This document shows positions 63,656-64,000 of a stretch of 64,000 bases of DNA, in pieces. Within the stretch, counting starts at the first letter, position 1. Each line of letters starts with the position of its first letter. The notes under the pieces were generated by a model. It had not been told where the DNA came from. It saw only the letters and a program-made list of their open reading frames with translations, and searched no databases. This stretch comes from Brytella acorum (lineage in GTDB: Bacteria > Pseudomonadota > Alphaproteobacteria > Acetobacterales > Acetobacteraceae), in assembly GCF_029309905.1 (NCBI RefSeq), contig NZ_JARBJP010000003.1:1-64000 (forward strand). The letters run 5' to 3'. A program made the position numbers and the translations under genes.

Positions 63656-64000
63656 GGCAATGCTGGGCGCGGGTGGTGAGAGGGCGGAGACTCCGACTGT
63701 TCCCGGATAGCCGTGAGCATGCGACGGCGGATCAGGCCGCTGACCGGGCGGATCAGATACCAATAGGGGGCGAAGCGACGCCTGGCCCGGTCCGTGACGC
63801 AAAACACGCGGGTTTCCGTCACCAGCCGCTGGGTGCCGTGTGGTCCCCGCTGGATGGAGAAGCCCAGAGCGAGCTTGCAGACGTCATCTTGGCGAGGGAT
63901 GAGAAAAGCGCCGGTCGTAGGAATGTCGCACAATCCGTAATCCGTCCGCCAGAACGCGCCGATGAGGCCATAGACCAGGGCGGCATCGCCCCGCCGTTCC
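63652..64000 (-). CDS. SRPBCC-like protein, partial (5' end beyond the window)
   Basis: The frame is open to the right edge, giving the last 115 residues. YGLIGAFWRTDYGLCDIPTTGAF, cited as LIGAFWRTDYG, then KLALGFSIQRG, LVTETRVFCVTDRARRRFAPYW, cited as VTETRVFC and RRRFAPYW, and IRPVSGLIRRRML match the C-terminal half of START/SRPBCC-type small-ligand-binding proteins, where TETRV and RFxxYWxxIRPxSGLIRR recur. The function is unknown. It is translationally coupled to the GST remnant downstream. Confidence 0.6.
   Translation of the reverse strand, partial: ERRGDAALVYGLIGAFWRTDYGLCDIPTTGAFLIPRQDDVCKLALGFSIQRGPHGTQRLVTETRVFCVTDRARRRFAPYWYLIRPVSGLIRRRMLTAIREQSESPPSHHPRPALP

Noticed and set aside
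63404-63679. A 91-codon plus-strand gene after the integrase
   Set aside because: It overlaps the minus-strand GST remnant, has no ribosome site, and its translation resembles nothing.

Overview
The window is GC-rich, densely coded bacterial chromosome. Gene content, start-codon use and gene order point to an alphaproteobacterium of the acetic-acid-bacteria type (Acetobacteraceae). Pointers are addAB with tsaE, HisZ as a separate subunit, an OprB sugar porin, a diacetyl/acetoin-type reductase and an ffh-rpsP-rimM-trmD-rplS-leuCDB run. The genus cannot be fixed from sequence alone. No rRNA and no CRISPR array were seen.

Layout. 1-1.1 kb: a porin-like gene whose 3' end is replaced by unrelated sequence. 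1.3-6.5 kb: rlmN, argG, an FKBP isomerase lipoprotein coupled to a cytochrome c, an acetoin-type SDR and trxA. 6.7-8 kb: a VOC protein and a glycine-rich lipoprotein, lying between addA and trxA. 8.1-15.1 kb: tsaE-addB-addA, all overlapping. 15.2-19.7 kb: an ACS-family transporter, a small exported protein, a DjlA-like J-protein, and MlaA with MlaC. 19.7-27.7 kb: GNAT, EttA, tRNA-Ile(CAU), a FUSC efflux-type protein, small proteins, pyrophosphatase and OprB.

27.8-38.8 kb is the most distinctive block. On the minus strand it encodes a type I secretion ABC exporter with a catalytically dead C39-like domain, its HlyD adaptor, a 14-repeat Sel1 protein, a two-domain GT2+GT4 glycosyltransferase, a protein with repeats resembling hydrophobic-W (ChW) modules and a lysine-rich tail, and a GT4 glycosyltransferase. 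No substrate or TolC partner is in the window. I infer a secretion-plus-glycosylation locus for a cell-surface protein encoded elsewhere.

39-49.8 kb: a short protein with a CobW-like cysteine motif, metH, an Old Yellow Enzyme divergent from an ArsR regulator across a clear operator, a DUF6476-like protein, rluD, rpoH, and a membrane protein coupled to a tail-anchored pseudokinase. 49.8-61 kb: minus-strand housekeeping genes (purA-hisZ-serC, tRNA-Leu, leuB-leuD-leuC, rplS-trmD-rimM-rpsP, ffh, a Spy-like protein). 61.4-64 kb: tRNA-Ser, then a recombination junction made of a 3' fragment of tRNA-Gly, a tyrosine integrase with repeats in its promoter, a decayed glutathione S-transferase gene and a partial SRPBCC gene running off the right edge. 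This right end is the only clearly mobile part apart from the extreme left edge.
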